A stretch of 64,000 nt of DNA from Pseudomonas sp. B21-015 (GCF_024749285.1 NZ_CP087196.1:6138001-6202000); one strand, 5' to 3'. Counted from the stretch's first letter, positions 52,321 through 61,628 are shown. Program-made: numbers and translations. The notes: generated by a model not told the origin, from the letters alone.

Positions 52321-53015
52321 ACACCCACCCCGCAGCCCACGAATGTGGCGATGAAGACGTTGAAGGGTGAGTTGCCGATCAGGCTCAGAACACCCATGCA
52401 GGCAACCGCTGCCAGTGCGGCGATCAATTTTTTACGGGTGTTGCAGAGTGATACCAACACGTAGAGCATCATCGCCGTCAGCGCATAGTCGAGCTGGTAC
52501 TTGATCAGGTGCGCTGCGTACTGGGCGCAAATCGCCCCCAGCAAACCGCCGATCACCCACGACGTATGGCAATACAGATTGAAGCCGATCAGGTAACGCA
52601 CATTGACCGGTGCACCCTTGCCCAGTTTGACGCTGTGGAAAGCGAACGACTCATCGGTCAGCCCGCCGGCATAACACCAGCGCTCAAGGCGACTGAGCCC
52701 CAGCGCTTGCAGGGCCTTGGCCATGTAGACCGACATCAGCATATGCCGAGCATTGATCAGAAACGTGGTGAGGATGATGGTGGTCAGCGACGCACCACTG
52801 GAGATCAGCGCCAGAGCGGCGAACTGCGAGGCACCGGCGTAGACGAACAGGCACATCGCGACCGGCAGCCACACGGGCAACCCGGCATTGACGGCCATCA
52901 AACCAAACACAAACGACACCGTGAAGTAACCCGCCACTACCGGGCTGGCTTCAGCAAAGGTGCGCGAGGGCAGGGGCTCGACCATCAGCGGCTGGCTGCT
53001 GGACGTCTCATTCAT
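52299..53015 (-). CDS. AzlC-family branched-chain amino-acid exporter
   Basis: A 238-residue membrane protein with about six to seven helices. VAGYFTVSFVFGLMAVNAG, VYAGASQFAALALI, TTFLINARHMLMSVYMA and LTDESFAFHS are conserved AzlC features. Transports branched-chain amino acids or analogues out of the cell. It overlaps the GNAT gene by 4 bases (ATGA). Confidence 0.93.
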   Translation of the reverse strand: MNETSSSQPLMVEPLPSRTFAEASPVVAGYFTVSFVFGLMAVNAGLPVWLPVAMCLFVYAGASQFAALALISSGASLTTIILTTFLINARHMLMSVYMAKALQALGLSRLERWCYAGGLTDESFAFHSVKLGKGAPVNVRYLIGFNLYCHTSWVIGGLLGAICAQYAAHLIKYQLDYALTAMMLYVLVSLCNTRKKLIAALAAVACMGVLSLIGNSPFNVFIATFVGCGVGVCLTKRS

Positions 53016-53458
53016 AGGTCCCTCTCAAAGGTAGTTTCGCCGCGCGGCTCACAAAAGCCCTGGGCACTCCAAAAGCGTTTGCCGGCCAGATTAGCATCGT
53101 CGACGAACAGGAACATCCGCAGTACACCCACCCGTTTCATGTCTGCCGATGCCGCTTCCACCAGGCGTTGACCGACGCCCTGGCTGCGATACAACGGGCT
53201 CACCGCCAGGTGATTGATGGTGCCACGGCTGCCGAGCATGCCGCCCAACACCGCGCCGACCACTTCGCCACGGACATCGAGCGCGAGGAACGCGGTGGTG
53301 GTTTGCTGCACCAACACACCGCGCAGGCATTTGGCGTCCTGCCATTCACAGAACGACACTTCTTCGAATTGCCGAAAGAAGCGCTCCAGGCGTTGGGCGT
53401 CCTTGGCCGTCGCGCGCTGCAGCATCACTGGTGCAGAACACTCGGCGATGTTCATCAT
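53012..53458 (-). CDS. GNAT-family N-acetyltransferase
   Basis: A 148-residue acetyltransferase with VMLQRATAKDAQRLERFF, GEVVGAVLGGMLG, and the acetyl-CoA loop VSPLYRSQGVGQRLVEAA, then FVDDANLAGKRFWSAQGF. ATG 53458 (or 53455) follows the dioxygenase stop by 13 bases; a longer frame to 53551 lies inside that gene. It likely acetylates an amino acid or its hydroxylated product, by context. Confidence 0.87.
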   Translation of the reverse strand: MMNIAECSAPVMLQRATAKDAQRLERFFRQFEEVSFCEWQDAKCLRGVLVQQTTTAFLALDVRGEVVGAVLGGMLGSRGTINHLAVSPLYRSQGVGQRLVEAASADMKRVGVLRMFLFVDDANLAGKRFWSAQGFCEPRGETTFERDL

Positions 53459-53471
53459 CGGGTCTAGCTGT

Positions 53472-54218
53472 TCAGCGAACAATGTCGAAAGCGGTCCCGG
53501 GCCGCGAGAAGGAAATGGCCAGAATCTGCCGATAGGCCATTTCGTGGGCATGGGTGTTGCGTGCCGGTGTCACGTAGTGACGCATGTCGCGATCGAGGAA
53601 GTAGGTGGTGTCGAGGATGTCCAGATAGGTCGTCGCCGCCAGCTGTTCCTCTTGGGCCGAATACAAACGGCTCTCCGCCCCCTCCACGTTGTTACGGCCC
53701 CAGAAATGCACACCGCTGAACGGATAACCGTCGCAATGAATCCCTTCCGGGGTGATTTCCAGTTGCTTGCCCGGCTTGATCTCGATGCGGATCTGATGGA
53801 TCTGGCATTGCCAGATTTCGTCGTGCAACTCCGGCGGCAATACGTGTTTGTACACCTCGAAATCCGCATCGATGAGGCTGCGCATCACCGGCGAATTAAT
53901 AACCTCATTGGAGAAGTCCTGAAAGTGCCGCTCCAGTCCGCCGACGTAGCTGTTGTTGGCCTTCGATTGTACGTAGGCGCGGTGCTCCAACTGCTTCAAA
54001 TCGCGGGTGACCGGGTTGTATTCGAAATCGCTGTAACGACGGAAACGCATGCCCGCATCGGCCTGGCCGTAATAACTGTCCGGCTCCATGCTTTCCCAAC
54101 TTTTGGTCAATCTGACGAAGTCGGAAAAATGACCGAAGAGATTGAAGTCGGCTCCCTGGACATTGACATACTTGTCGCGTCGTAGCGATTCGCCAACTTC
54201 TCTGTTCAAAACGATCAT
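53472..54218 (-). CDS. 2OG-Fe(II) dioxygenase family protein (amino-acid hydroxylase-like)
   Basis: A 248-residue protein of the 2OG-Fe_dioxy family that includes L-isoleucine 4-hydroxylase (IDO). The iron ligands HxD are visible in EGIHCDGYPFSG, with VHFWGRNN after; a distal His lies in RDMRHYVTPA, and the 2-oxoglutarate-binding Arg is probably nearby. It heads an operon with GNAT, AzlC and AzlD, suggesting that it hydroxylates a branched-chain amino acid that is then acetylated and/or exported. GGAGG precedes the ATG within a hairpin. Confidence 0.85.
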   Translation of the reverse strand: MIVLNREVGESLRRDKYVNVQGADFNLFGHFSDFVRLTKSWESMEPDSYYGQADAGMRFRRYSDFEYNPVTRDLKQLEHRAYVQSKANNSYVGGLERHFQDFSNEVINSPVMRSLIDADFEVYKHVLPPELHDEIWQCQIHQIRIEIKPGKQLEITPEGIHCDGYPFSGVHFWGRNNVEGAESRLYSAQEEQLAATTYLDILDTTYFLDRDMRHYVTPARNTHAHEMAYRQILAISFSRPGTAFDIVR

Positions 54219-54223
54219 TACTA

Positions 54224-54254
54224 GGCCTCCGCTGCATTTAGCGGCCTAATCTAG
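54224..54254 (-). promoter_or_regulatory. Leader hairpin over the dioxygenase ribosome-binding site
   Basis: On the minus strand GGCCGCTAAATGCAGCGGAG pairs CCGCT with AGCGG, and GGCC with GGCC; the GGAGG Shine-Dalgarno overlaps the 3' arm. CTAG boxes flank it. Confidence 0.4.
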
Positions 54255-54392
54255 TAGGCGCAGGATTGGCGGCCCATGAGAAAGAATTTCAGGCATATCA
54301 AGCGTTGCTTGAAACGCAGTATAAAATTGCTTCAATTCGACTTTTTACGATCGAAAACAGCCCTTTTCAGTGTTTTTCTACGGTCATGAGGC

Positions 54393-54422
54393 GAAAAAAA
54401 TCCGAGCCTGTCGGTTTTTTTA
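54393..54422. terminator. Possible bidirectional terminator
   Basis: AAAAAAATCCGA-GCCTG-TCGGTTTTTTT: A-tract, short stem and T-tract, between the dioxygenase operon and the SnoaL-like gene. The GC stem is only 4 bp. Confidence 0.5.
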
Positions 54423-54520
54423 TCGAGTCTGAACAACTCAGCCGATCTTCAGAAGATGTTGATCGGGCCACTTTGCACGACGTACTTGAACGGGTAAACA
54501 GGCGAGAAACGTCTAAGAAA

Positions 54521-54916
54521 TCACCTGTCAGCGATAGCCAATTGCACAGTGTGGCTGTCGACGAATTGTTCAAAATGCGTGACTTTTCCGTTGGCCAGAG
54601 TCCACAAATGAGCGACTCGGGCGTTCATCGCGCGGCCAGTGGTTTTGTAGACGCCGCTGTAATTGCCGTAGGCAAATACCTTGTCGCCCTGTGCGACGTA
54701 ATTCTCGACCTTGAACTGAAAACCTTCCCACTCGGTGGCCAAACGCTTGAAGACGTTTTCGACGATAGCGTCGAAACCGACGTAGGTCCCGGCGTACGGA
54801 AATCCCGCCGCTTCGGTCCACTGGGCCTCATCGGCCAGCGCCGCGGCAGTGTTGCGCGCGTTCTCCTGGGAGTTGGCGCCTTCGTAGGTACTTTTGATCA
54901 GGCTCAGGTTATCCAT
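54521..54916 (-). CDS. SnoaL/NTF2-like fold protein
   Basis: A 131-residue NTF2-like protein: LSLIKSTYEGANSQENARNTAAALADEAQW in parts, then GTYVGFDAIVENVFKRLATEWEGF, VFAYGNYSGVYK and RVAHLWTLANGKVTHFEQFVDSH. Such proteins can be small isomerases or dehydratases; substrate unknown. ATG 54916 is used, 17 bases after the DsbA-like gene stop. Confidence 0.9.
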   Translation of the reverse strand: MDNLSLIKSTYEGANSQENARNTAAALADEAQWTEAAGFPYAGTYVGFDAIVENVFKRLATEWEGFQFKVENYVAQGDKVFAYGNYSGVYKTTGRAMNARVAHLWTLANGKVTHFEQFVDSHTVQLAIADR

Positions 54917-54933
54917 GGTGACTCCAGGTGAGT

Positions 54934-55605
54934 TCAATGGGCGCAGCCGTCGAGGCCACAGACTTGAAACGCGGATGAAGACTCTTTTACCGCAAGCGAC
55001 TGGCTCAACCATTGGACGAAGGCTTGCGGCTTGCCGAGCCAGGGACCGATATCGATCAGGGTGAACTGGCCATCCTGTTCCAGTGCAAAGGTCGGGAAAC
55101 CCTGACCGCCGACGTTGGCCAAGAGTGTACGGCTGTCCTTGATATGGCGATCCGTGTCGGCTTTATTGAACGCCTGTTGGAAGGCCTCAAGTTCAAGACC
55201 TGTTTGTATGGCGAGTTCCAGCAGAACGGCTTCGTCAGCGATGCGTCGACCCTCCATGTAATGAGCCGTCTGCAAACGCCCCAGCAACTCCAGGCCGCGT
55301 CCAGCGATCTGCTCGGCCGCCAGCACAGCGGCAATCGGCGGCGTGGAATCGAACACCGCCGTCGAATCACGCAGCAACCCCTCAAAATACGCCTCGCCAA
55401 ACGGCTGGCCGGTGTACTCGGCGATCCGTCGGTCATGGGGCATCACGTAGTTACGCAGCTGTGGCGAAACGCTCTGGCGGTTGGCACCGGTCATCATGCC
55501 GCCACCGTGGGCGATTACCGGCAACACGGCTTGGGCAGCCTGCACCAATGGTTTGGCGCCGTAGCACCAGCCGCATAACGGGTCGTAAATGTAGTGAAGG
55601 ATCAT
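54934..55605 (-). CDS. DsbA-family thioredoxin-fold protein (CGWC)
   Basis: A 223-residue cytosolic DsbA-like protein with LHYIYDPLCGWCYGAKPLV (CGWC), then AHGGGMMTG, and the cis-Pro loop QGFPTFALE. No signal peptide, so not an envelope oxidase; closest to the DsbA-like group near FrnE/2-hydroxychromene isomerase. It ends in a short Cys-containing tail (VCGLDGCAH). In an operon with the SnoaL-like gene. Confidence 0.9.
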   Translation of the reverse strand: MILHYIYDPLCGWCYGAKPLVQAAQAVLPVIAHGGGMMTGANRQSVSPQLRNYVMPHDRRIAEYTGQPFGEAYFEGLLRDSTAVFDSTPPIAAVLAAEQIAGRGLELLGRLQTAHYMEGRRIADEAVLLELAIQTGLELEAFQQAFNKADTDRHIKDSRTLLANVGGQGFPTFALEQDGQFTLIDIGPWLGKPQAFVQWLSQSLAVKESSSAFQVCGLDGCAH

Positions 55606-55785
55606 AGGAAGGCTCCGGCAAAAAGGTAGGAAAACTCAATGCCGGCAGATTAATCCCCAGACTGTTTCGGAAAAACGCTGGAATGGCTTTCAGTCTGTTT
55701 CATGAATCGGTCGAATACTTTTGGTGTTCCTCCAGGTTATGGCCGACATGACCGGAACCTATATCTTCTAAACAATGCAAAACCT

Positions 55786-55875
55786 TGTGGGAGCGAGCCT
55801 GCTCGCGATGAGGCCATTACATTCAACATATTCGTTGATTGTAAGATCGCCATCGCGAGCAGGCTCGCTCCCACA
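55786..55875. repeat. REP pair
   Basis: TGTGGGAGCGAGCCTGCTCG (55786-55805) and exact inverse CGAGCAGGCTCGCTCCCACA (55856-55875), spacer about 50 bp. The gap 55606-55964 has otherwise only the terminator at 55913. Confidence 0.92.
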
Positions 55876-55912
55876 GTTGATTTTCAGTGATTACAAAAAA
55901 TCCTTCGCCCAT

Positions 55913-55944
55913 AAAAAAGCGCCGCCTTCCCGGCAGCGCTTTTA
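55913..55944. terminator. Terminator downstream of the 84-residue gene
   Basis: AAAAAAGCGCCGCCTTCCCGGCAGCGCTTTTAT: stem with A-run and T-run. Confidence 0.75.
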
Positions 55945-55964
55945 TCAATCCGTTGTTTTTCTTC

Positions 55965-56219
55965 TTATCCTTCCATCACATCCCACAATGCTTCCAGTTC
56001 CGCCTCGCTGAATAAACCAGCGGGGTAGCGCTCGATCATCATCCGGCGCGGATCAGGTTCTCTGATCTGACGCGTTCCATTGGACTTCAACCACTGCGCC
56101 AGGACCTGGAGCGATTCGCTGTTAACTGCCAGGGGATGCAGTGCCCGCTCGCTCACGACATTCATTTCGGCGTTCATCTCAGCGCTCTCTCCTGGTTTGT
56201 GAGCGGCTAACTTATCCAA
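55965..56219 (-). CDS. Small conserved hypothetical protein (84 residues)
   Basis: An 84-residue soluble protein: HPLAVNSESLQVLAQWLKSNGTRQIREPD, in parts, then RRMMIERYPAGLFSEAELEALWDVMEG. The start is uncertain between Met 1 and internal Met (MNAEMNVV). No family function is known. It is flanked by terminators on both sides and so is probably monocistronic. Confidence 0.6.
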   Translation of the reverse strand: MDKLAAHKPGESAEMNAEMNVVSERALHPLAVNSESLQVLAQWLKSNGTRQIREPDPRRMMIERYPAGLFSEAELEALWDVMEG

Positions 56220-56322
56220 GGTTTATGACAGAACATCGAAGTTCTCTCCCTCCCCGTCTTGCGCCATCGAAGATACAAGAGCTGTGCCAATGTTTTCGAA
56301 GTGTCGACAAGTGGATACAAAA

Positions 56323-56352
56323 AAGCCCGCAGTCCTGATGGGCTGCGGGCTT
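56323..56352. terminator. Terminator of the aguB-aguA operon
   Basis: AAGCCCGCAG-TCCTGATGGG-CTGCGGGCTT with an A-run to its left, i.e. a T-run on the minus strand. Confidence 0.85.
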
Positions 56353-56422
56353 CGCGCGAAACGACGAGGCAAAATCGTTGCTAAATCGATTTTTCAATCA
56401 ACTCAATCTGTTACGACCTCAC

Positions 56423-57529
56423 TCACTCCTTGTGCGGAGCGGGCTGTTGTTGGGTAAGACAATGGATGTTACCGCCCCCAAGTAACAGTTCGCGACCTGG
56501 CACCATGACCACTTCGTGCTGCGGGAACAAGCTCTGCAAAATCTCTTTGGCCGGGCCGTCCAGCGGGTCGTCGAAGCTCGGCGCGATGATGCCGCCGTTG
56601 ACGATCAGGAAGTTCACATAAGAGCCGGCCAGACGAACGGTTGGATTGCGCTCCTGAGTGCCGTCTACCGGATCCACGCCAGCGCACTCGTCTTCGGTCG
56701 CGTACAGCGGCCCCGGAATCGGCATTTTGTGCACCGTGAATGGGCGCCCCTTGGCATCGGTGCTGTTTTGCAGCACGTTCATTGCCGCCTGGCAGCGCGG
56801 GTAGTTCGGGTCCTGCGGGTCATCGGTCCAGGCCAACAGCACTTCACCGGGACGCACATAGCAGCAGAAGTTATCCACATGGCCGTCGGTTTCGTCGTTG
56901 AACAGACCGTCCGGCAGCCAGATGATTTTATCCACAGCCAGATTTGCGCTGAGCACCGCTTCGATTTGCGCACGGTTCATGTGCGGGTTGCGATTGCGGT
57001 TGAGCAGGCATTCTACGGTAGTGATCAGGGTGCCTTCGCCGTCGACGTGGATCGAACCGCCCTCAAGCACGAAGCCCTCGGTGCGGTAGCGCGGGCTGCG
57101 TTCGATTTCGAGGATCTTGCCCGCCACCTGCGAGTCACGGTTCCACGGCGAATACAGACCACCGTCGAAACCGCCCCAGGCATTGAAGTCCCAATCCACG
57201 CCACGGACTTCGCCGCGGTTGTTGATGACGAACGTCGGGCCGGTATCCCGAACCCAGGCGTCATCGCTGGACATCTCAACCACACGAATATTCGGCACAT
57301 CGAGACGGGCACGGGCGTTTTCGTACTGGCCAGCGGAAACCGCCACGGTCACCGGTTCGAATCGGGCGATGGCCTTGGCCACCGCCACGTGGGCGGCCTG
57401 CGCCGGCTTGCCGCCCAGGCGCCAGTTGTCCGGACGCTCGGGCCAGACCATCCAGGTCTGGGTCTGTGGTGCCCATTCGGCTGGCATGTAAAAGCCGTCG
57501 GTGCGAGGGGTGCTGTTCAAAGTGGTCAT
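56423..57529 (-). CDS. aguA: Agmatine deiminase
   Basis: A 368-residue enzyme converting agmatine to N-carbamoylputrescine and ammonia. It has [51 protein letters not shown], the His region [12 protein letters not shown], and the catalytic Cys in [13 protein letters not shown]. Full length. It follows aguB by 3 bases; the pair feeds arginine nitrogen into putrescine. Confidence 0.97.
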   Translation of the reverse strand: MTTLNSTPRTDGFYMPAEWAPQTQTWMVWPERPDNWRLGGKPAQAAHVAVAKAIARFEPVTVAVSAGQYENARARLDVPNIRVVEMSSDDAWVRDTGPTFVINNRGEVRGVDWDFNAWGGFDGGLYSPWNRDSQVAGKILEIERSPRYRTEGFVLEGGSIHVDGEGTLITTVECLLNRNRNPHMNRAQIEAVLSANLAVDKIIWLPDGLFNDETDGHVDNFCCYVRPGEVLLAWTDDPQDPNYPRCQAAMNVLQNSTDAKGRPFTVHKMPIPGPLYATEDECAGVDPVDGTQERNPTVRLAGSYVNFLIVNGGIIAPSFDDPLDGPAKEILQSLFPQHEVVMVPGRELLLGGGNIHCLTQQQPAPHKE

Positions 57530-57532
57530 GGT

Positions 57533-58411
57533 TCAGGACTCCAGGGAACCGTCGAGGGTTTTGATCGCGCCATACAGGTTCGGACGACGGTCACGGAACG
57601 AGCCCCAGGCGCTGCGGATGTGTTCCAGCTCATCGAGGTCGAAACTGTGAACCAGAATGCCTTCTTCGGTTTCGTTCAGCTCTTGGACTTTCTCGCCAAA
57701 CTGGTTGGCGATGAACGACGAGCCGTAAAAGGTAATGTCGTAGCCGTCCTGCTCTTCGTTACCGATGCGGTTGCTGGCGATCAGCGGCATCAGGTTGGCG
57801 CCGGCATGGCCTTGTTGCACGCGCTGCCAGTGGTCGCGGGACGAAATGGTCTTGTCGTGTGGCTCGCTGCCGATGGCGGTCGGGTAGAACAGGATTTCCG
57901 CGCCTTGCAGCGCCATGCTACGGGCGCACTCAGGGAACCACTGATCCCAGCAGATGCCCACGCCGATTTTCGCGTAACGGGTGTTCCAGACTTTAAAGCC
58001 GGTATCGCCCGGGTTGAAGTAATACTTTTCGTGGTAGCCAGGGCCATCCGGGATGTGGCTTTTACGATAAATCCCGAGGTTGCTGCCGTCGGCATCGATG
58101 ATCGCAATGCTGTTGAAACGCGCGCGGCCGGCCAGTTCGTAGAAGCTGATCGGCAAAACGACCTGCAGTTCTTTGGCGACTTTCTGGAAGTGCTTGATGG
58201 CGATGTTGTCTTCGACCGACGTGGCCAGTTGCAGGTAATCCGGGTTCGGCTTCTGGCAGAAGTACGGAGCTTCGAACAGTTCCTGAATCAGGATGATTTG
58301 TGCGCCTTTCGCCGCGGCCTCACGGACCAGCTTCTCAGCGGTTTCAATGTTGGCCTCAAGGTCCCAGGAACAGGCCATCTGGGTAGCGGCGACGGTAACG
58401 GTACGGCTCAT
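57533..58411 (-). CDS. aguB: N-carbamoylputrescine amidase
   Basis: A 292-residue nitrilase-fold amidase hydrolysing N-carbamoylputrescine to putrescine. The Glu-Lys-Cys triad is seen in ILIQELFEAPYFC (Glu), YRKSHIPDGPGYHEKYYF (Lys) and KIGVGICWDQWFPE (Cys). ATG 58411 (MSRTVTVAATQ) is the family start; a longer in-frame extension is disregarded. First of the aguB-aguA pair. Confidence 0.97.
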   Translation of the reverse strand: MSRTVTVAATQMACSWDLEANIETAEKLVREAAAKGAQIILIQELFEAPYFCQKPNPDYLQLATSVEDNIAIKHFQKVAKELQVVLPISFYELAGRARFNSIAIIDADGSNLGIYRKSHIPDGPGYHEKYYFNPGDTGFKVWNTRYAKIGVGICWDQWFPECARSMALQGAEILFYPTAIGSEPHDKTISSRDHWQRVQQGHAGANLMPLIASNRIGNEEQDGYDITFYGSSFIANQFGEKVQELNETEEGILVHSFDLDELEHIRSAWGSFRDRRPNLYGAIKTLDGSLES

Positions 58412-58614
58412 GAATCGGCTCCTGGGCGAGCGCTTGAGGGTCGAGGGTGGCATCGACCGGTGACAGAAAGAGGCAGCACCAGGCGCGGTTCATCCACACC
58501 GTGGGCAGTGGCGACTTTATAGCCGATAAAAATCGGCTTTTAAAGCGATAAATACTAAATCCATCAAATACAACTCACTTAACACGGATAATAATCGAAT
58601 TTAAATGCAATCCC

Positions 58615-58704
58615 TGTGGGAGCGAGCTTGCTCGCGATAGCGGTGGGTCAGTCGACATCAATATTGCATGTTCGACCGCTATCGCGAGCAAGCCCGCTCC
58701 CACA
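58615..58704. repeat. REP pair between aguB and the fusion gene
   Basis: TGTGGGAGCGAGCTTGCTCG from 58615 and near-inverse CGAGCAAGCCCGCTCCCACA ending at 58704. The rest of the 304-base gap is AT-rich and without genes. Confidence 0.92.
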
Positions 58705-58715
58705 GGGGTATGTGT

Positions 58716-61628
58716 TTACAGACCTTCCTCGAGAACCTTCGATAGCATGTCGACAAAGAAATCCACGCTCTGACGCGACGTAACCATCGGCGGTTTGATC
58801 TTGAGGATGTTCAGGTAGTCGCCCGTCGGCTGCATGAAGATCCCCAACTCACGAAGGCGATCGCACAGCGCCGTGGTTTCTTCGGTCGCCGGTTCAAGGG
58901 TTTCTCGATTGCGGATCAACTCCACGCCCAGATAGAAGCCGGAACCATGCACCGCCCCCACCAACGGATGCCGGTCGATCAACGCTTCAAGACGCTCCTT
59001 GAAATACCCGCCAACGACCTGGGCGTTTTCCCAGAGCTTTTCTTCTTCCATCACATCCAGCACCGCCATGCCGATCCGGCAACTGACCGGGCTGCCGCCA
59101 GCGGACGAGAAGAAATAACCCTCGGCCTCCAGCGCTTCGGCGATTTCCCGGCGAGTGATCACCGCGCCCAATGGTTGGCCATTACCCATGCCTTTGGCCA
59201 TGGTGATGATGTCCGGTACCACGCCCTGCTCTTCGAAGCCCCAGAAAAATTTGCCCATGCGGCCGTAACCGACCTGAACCTCGTCGGCGATGCACACCCC
59301 GCCCTGCGCGCGAACCAATGCATAGACGTGCTTCAGATAGCCCGGCGGCAGCGAGATACCGCCCGCATTGCCGTACACCGGCTCACAGATAAAGCCCGCC
59401 AGCTGGCGTTTCTGCCCGGCGATTTTCGCCAGGTTGTGTTCGACACTGCGCACGTAGTCCGGCGCGCTGTCCGGGCCGCGGAATTCGCCGCGATAGGTGT
59501 TCGGCGCCGTCACCGGATGCACCCAGTCGGGACGGCTGCTCAAGGCTTGGGGGTTGTCGGCAATCGAGGTCGAGACCGCATCCGCTGCCACCGACCAGCC
59601 GTGATACGCCTCCAGCACGCTGAGCATGTCGCGACCGCCGCTGTAGGCCCAGGCCAGGCGGATCGCCAGGTCATTGGCCTCGGTGCCGCTGTTGACCAGA
59701 AATACCCGGTCCATGTTGTCCGGTGCCAGCTTCAGCAAGCGTTCGGAAAACTCGGCAATCGCCGCATAGTGAAAGCGCGAGTTGGTGTTGAGCAACGACC
59801 ACTGCCGGCCAGCGACGGCGGCCATGCGTGGATGACCATGACCGAGCACCGCGACGTTGTTGAGCATGTCGAGGTAGGAGCGGCCCTGCATGTCGATCAG
59901 GTGATTGCGCCAGCCACGCTCGATACGCGGCGGGTCGACGTAATAATGTTTTTGGGAGCGAGCGAAACTCGCATCCCGGCGGGCCAGCAACGTCTGCGGG
60001 TCGAGTTCCTCTTGTGCATCGCAGGCCAGGCCGAGTAACGCGGCGGGTGAAGGACACAACGCCTGCCAGGCTGCGGCGCGCGTAGGCGTGCAAAACAACG
60101 GTGCGTCGAGCTGAGCGCTTCGACACAACTGCACGCTCAACGGCCCGCTGACCGAACCCAGCACCTGGCCTTTGACCAACGCCGCACCACTGCGCACCGA
60201 GGGGGTTACACCCCACAACCGAACGCTGAGCTCTGGGCCGTCCAGTTGCAGCAAGTTCTCCCCCTGTATATGGATGACCCCGGCAAACGGCGCTTCGACC
60301 GCCGTGCCGTCAGGCACTTGCAACGCAACGTGCAGCGGGAAAGTGTCCGGTTCGCTGGCGCTGTCCGGTCGGGTTTGGGACAGACGATACTGGCCATATC
60401 GACTGGCCGCCAGACCGTGAGCGGCGGCGGCTTCCGTCAACAGGCGCAGATCGATCCCTTGCTGCTCCCAGTTACCCGCCTCGAAATGCGGACTGAGCAC
60501 GCCCAAATCGATCAACGCAAATTCACGCCCCACCAGGCTCGGCAGTAAGGGCGCGAAGCCTTCACTGTCGATGCCCGGCAGGCTTTGACCGACCGTGGAA
60601 AGAATCGCCGCCTCCATCAACGCCAACGGCACCGATGTGGCAACGCGGAAAATCTCCCACTCATGGGTCAGGTTGTCGCGACTGTACTCATTGCCCGGAT
60701 CGATGCTGACCTGCTGTTCGCCACTGAGCACCAACACCGCCGAGCGCGCAACGATCAGCGGCCAGAGCGCCAGCAACTCTTCATGCTGCAACGGATTGAC
60801 CGCGTGATAAGCCCGAACCGCCGGCAAAATGTAGAACGGATCGCCATCGGCATGGTGCAGCAGCGCGGCACAGGTCACCGACAGATCGGTGATCCGCCAG
60901 GTTCGGACCAGATCGCCGAAATCGATCACCCCCTGCAATTGCCATTGGCGTTGCGCATCACGCTGCCAGACCACGTTGTCGTCGGTGACGTCCATGTGAA
61001 TTGCCTGCACCGGCAGCTTATTCACCAAAGGCTGCAAATGGCGCTCGGCCTGTTCAGCCTTCTCAGCCATCCGTTTTCGTTGCTGGTCGTCCTTGATCAC
61101 CGGCAGCAAATGCGCAATCAACGCGTTGGCGTGGCGAGCGTCCCACTGAAGGGTGCGCTCAAGGCCCGGATGATCGAAACCGGTCAGCGCCAGGTCCATT
61201 TCGCCGCAAAGCCGACCGAAACCGGCAACCACTGAATGGCTTAGATGATCGAGGTGCGTCAGCGATTGTCCATCGATGTAATCGAGCAGGCGTACATGCA
61301 CCGCTTGACCGTCGACCTCAAGGGAGAGCAGGTCTGCGCCATTTTTGGCAGAAATCACTCGAGGCACCGGCACGCCGGAATGTTCAGCCAGATGCTTGAG
61401 CCCTGCGTGCTGAGCTTGCAGCTCCAGCGCCGAATAATCGCCACGGCAGATTTTCAGGACAAAACGCCCCTGATCACTGTCGACCCGATAGTTGAGATCC
61501 TGCTGGCTGCCCAAGGCCTGTAGCCGCCCGCTCAGCCCGTAATGCTCTTCCAGCAGCTCAAGTGCTTGCGCCGCAGACACCTGCGGGCTTGGCAGACTGG
61601 CGCGATGAATCAACGTGGCGAGCGGCAT
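58716..61628 (-). CDS. Three-domain fusion: APH-type kinase, M23-like domain, class-III aminotransferase
   Basis: A 970-residue cytosolic protein. Residues about 15-330 are an aminoglycoside-phosphotransferase-like kinase with IHMDVTDDNVVW and GVIDFGD. About 410-530 is a beta-rich M23/biotinyl-lipoyl-like domain (VEAPFAGVIHIQGENLLQLDG). About 545-970 is a class-III PLP enzyme with NSGTEANDLAIRLA, ADEVQVGYGRMG and the Lys in ITMAKGMGNGQPLG. The same kinase and PLP-enzyme pair act separately in mammals as hydroxylysine kinase and phosphohydroxylysine phospho-lyase, or ethanolamine-phosphate phospho-lyase, so a phosphorylated amino alcohol is the likely substrate. Confidence 0.88.
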   Translation of the reverse strand: MPLATLIHRASLPSPQVSAAQALELLEEHYGLSGRLQALGSQQDLNYRVDSDQGRFVLKICRGDYSALELQAQHAGLKHLAEHSGVPVPRVISAKNGADLLSLEVDGQAVHVRLLDYIDGQSLTHLDHLSHSVVAGFGRLCGEMDLALTGFDHPGLERTLQWDARHANALIAHLLPVIKDDQQRKRMAEKAEQAERHLQPLVNKLPVQAIHMDVTDDNVVWQRDAQRQWQLQGVIDFGDLVRTWRITDLSVTCAALLHHADGDPFYILPAVRAYHAVNPLQHEELLALWPLIVARSAVLVLSGEQQVSIDPGNEYSRDNLTHEWEIFRVATSVPLALMEAAILSTVGQSLPGIDSEGFAPLLPSLVGREFALIDLGVLSPHFEAGNWEQQGIDLRLLTEAAAAHGLAASRYGQYRLSQTRPDSASEPDTFPLHVALQVPDGTAVEAPFAGVIHIQGENLLQLDGPELSVRLWGVTPSVRSGAALVKGQVLGSVSGPLSVQLCRSAQLDAPLFCTPTRAAAWQALCPSPAALLGLACDAQEELDPQTLLARRDASFARSQKHYYVDPPRIERGWRNHLIDMQGRSYLDMLNNVAVLGHGHPRMAAVAGRQWSLLNTNSRFHYAAIAEFSERLLKLAPDNMDRVFLVNSGTEANDLAIRLAWAYSGGRDMLSVLEAYHGWSVAADAVSTSIADNPQALSSRPDWVHPVTAPNTYRGEFRGPDSAPDYVRSVEHNLAKIAGQKRQLAGFICEPVYGNAGGISLPPGYLKHVYALVRAQGGVCIADEVQVGYGRMGKFFWGFEEQGVVPDIITMAKGMGNGQPLGAVITRREIAEALEAEGYFFSSAGGSPVSCRIGMAVLDVMEEEKLWENAQVVGGYFKERLEALIDRHPLVGAVHGSGFYLGVELIRNRETLEPATEETTALCDRLRELGIFMQPTGDYLNILKIKPPMVTSRQSVDFFVDMLSKVLEEGL

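Noticed and set aside
54266..54931. 221-codon plus-strand frame
   Set aside because: Mostly antisense to the SnoaL-like gene and begins in the terminator region.
56516..58522. 668-codon plus-strand frame across aguA-aguB
   Set aside because: Antisense shadow of two clearly identified enzymes.
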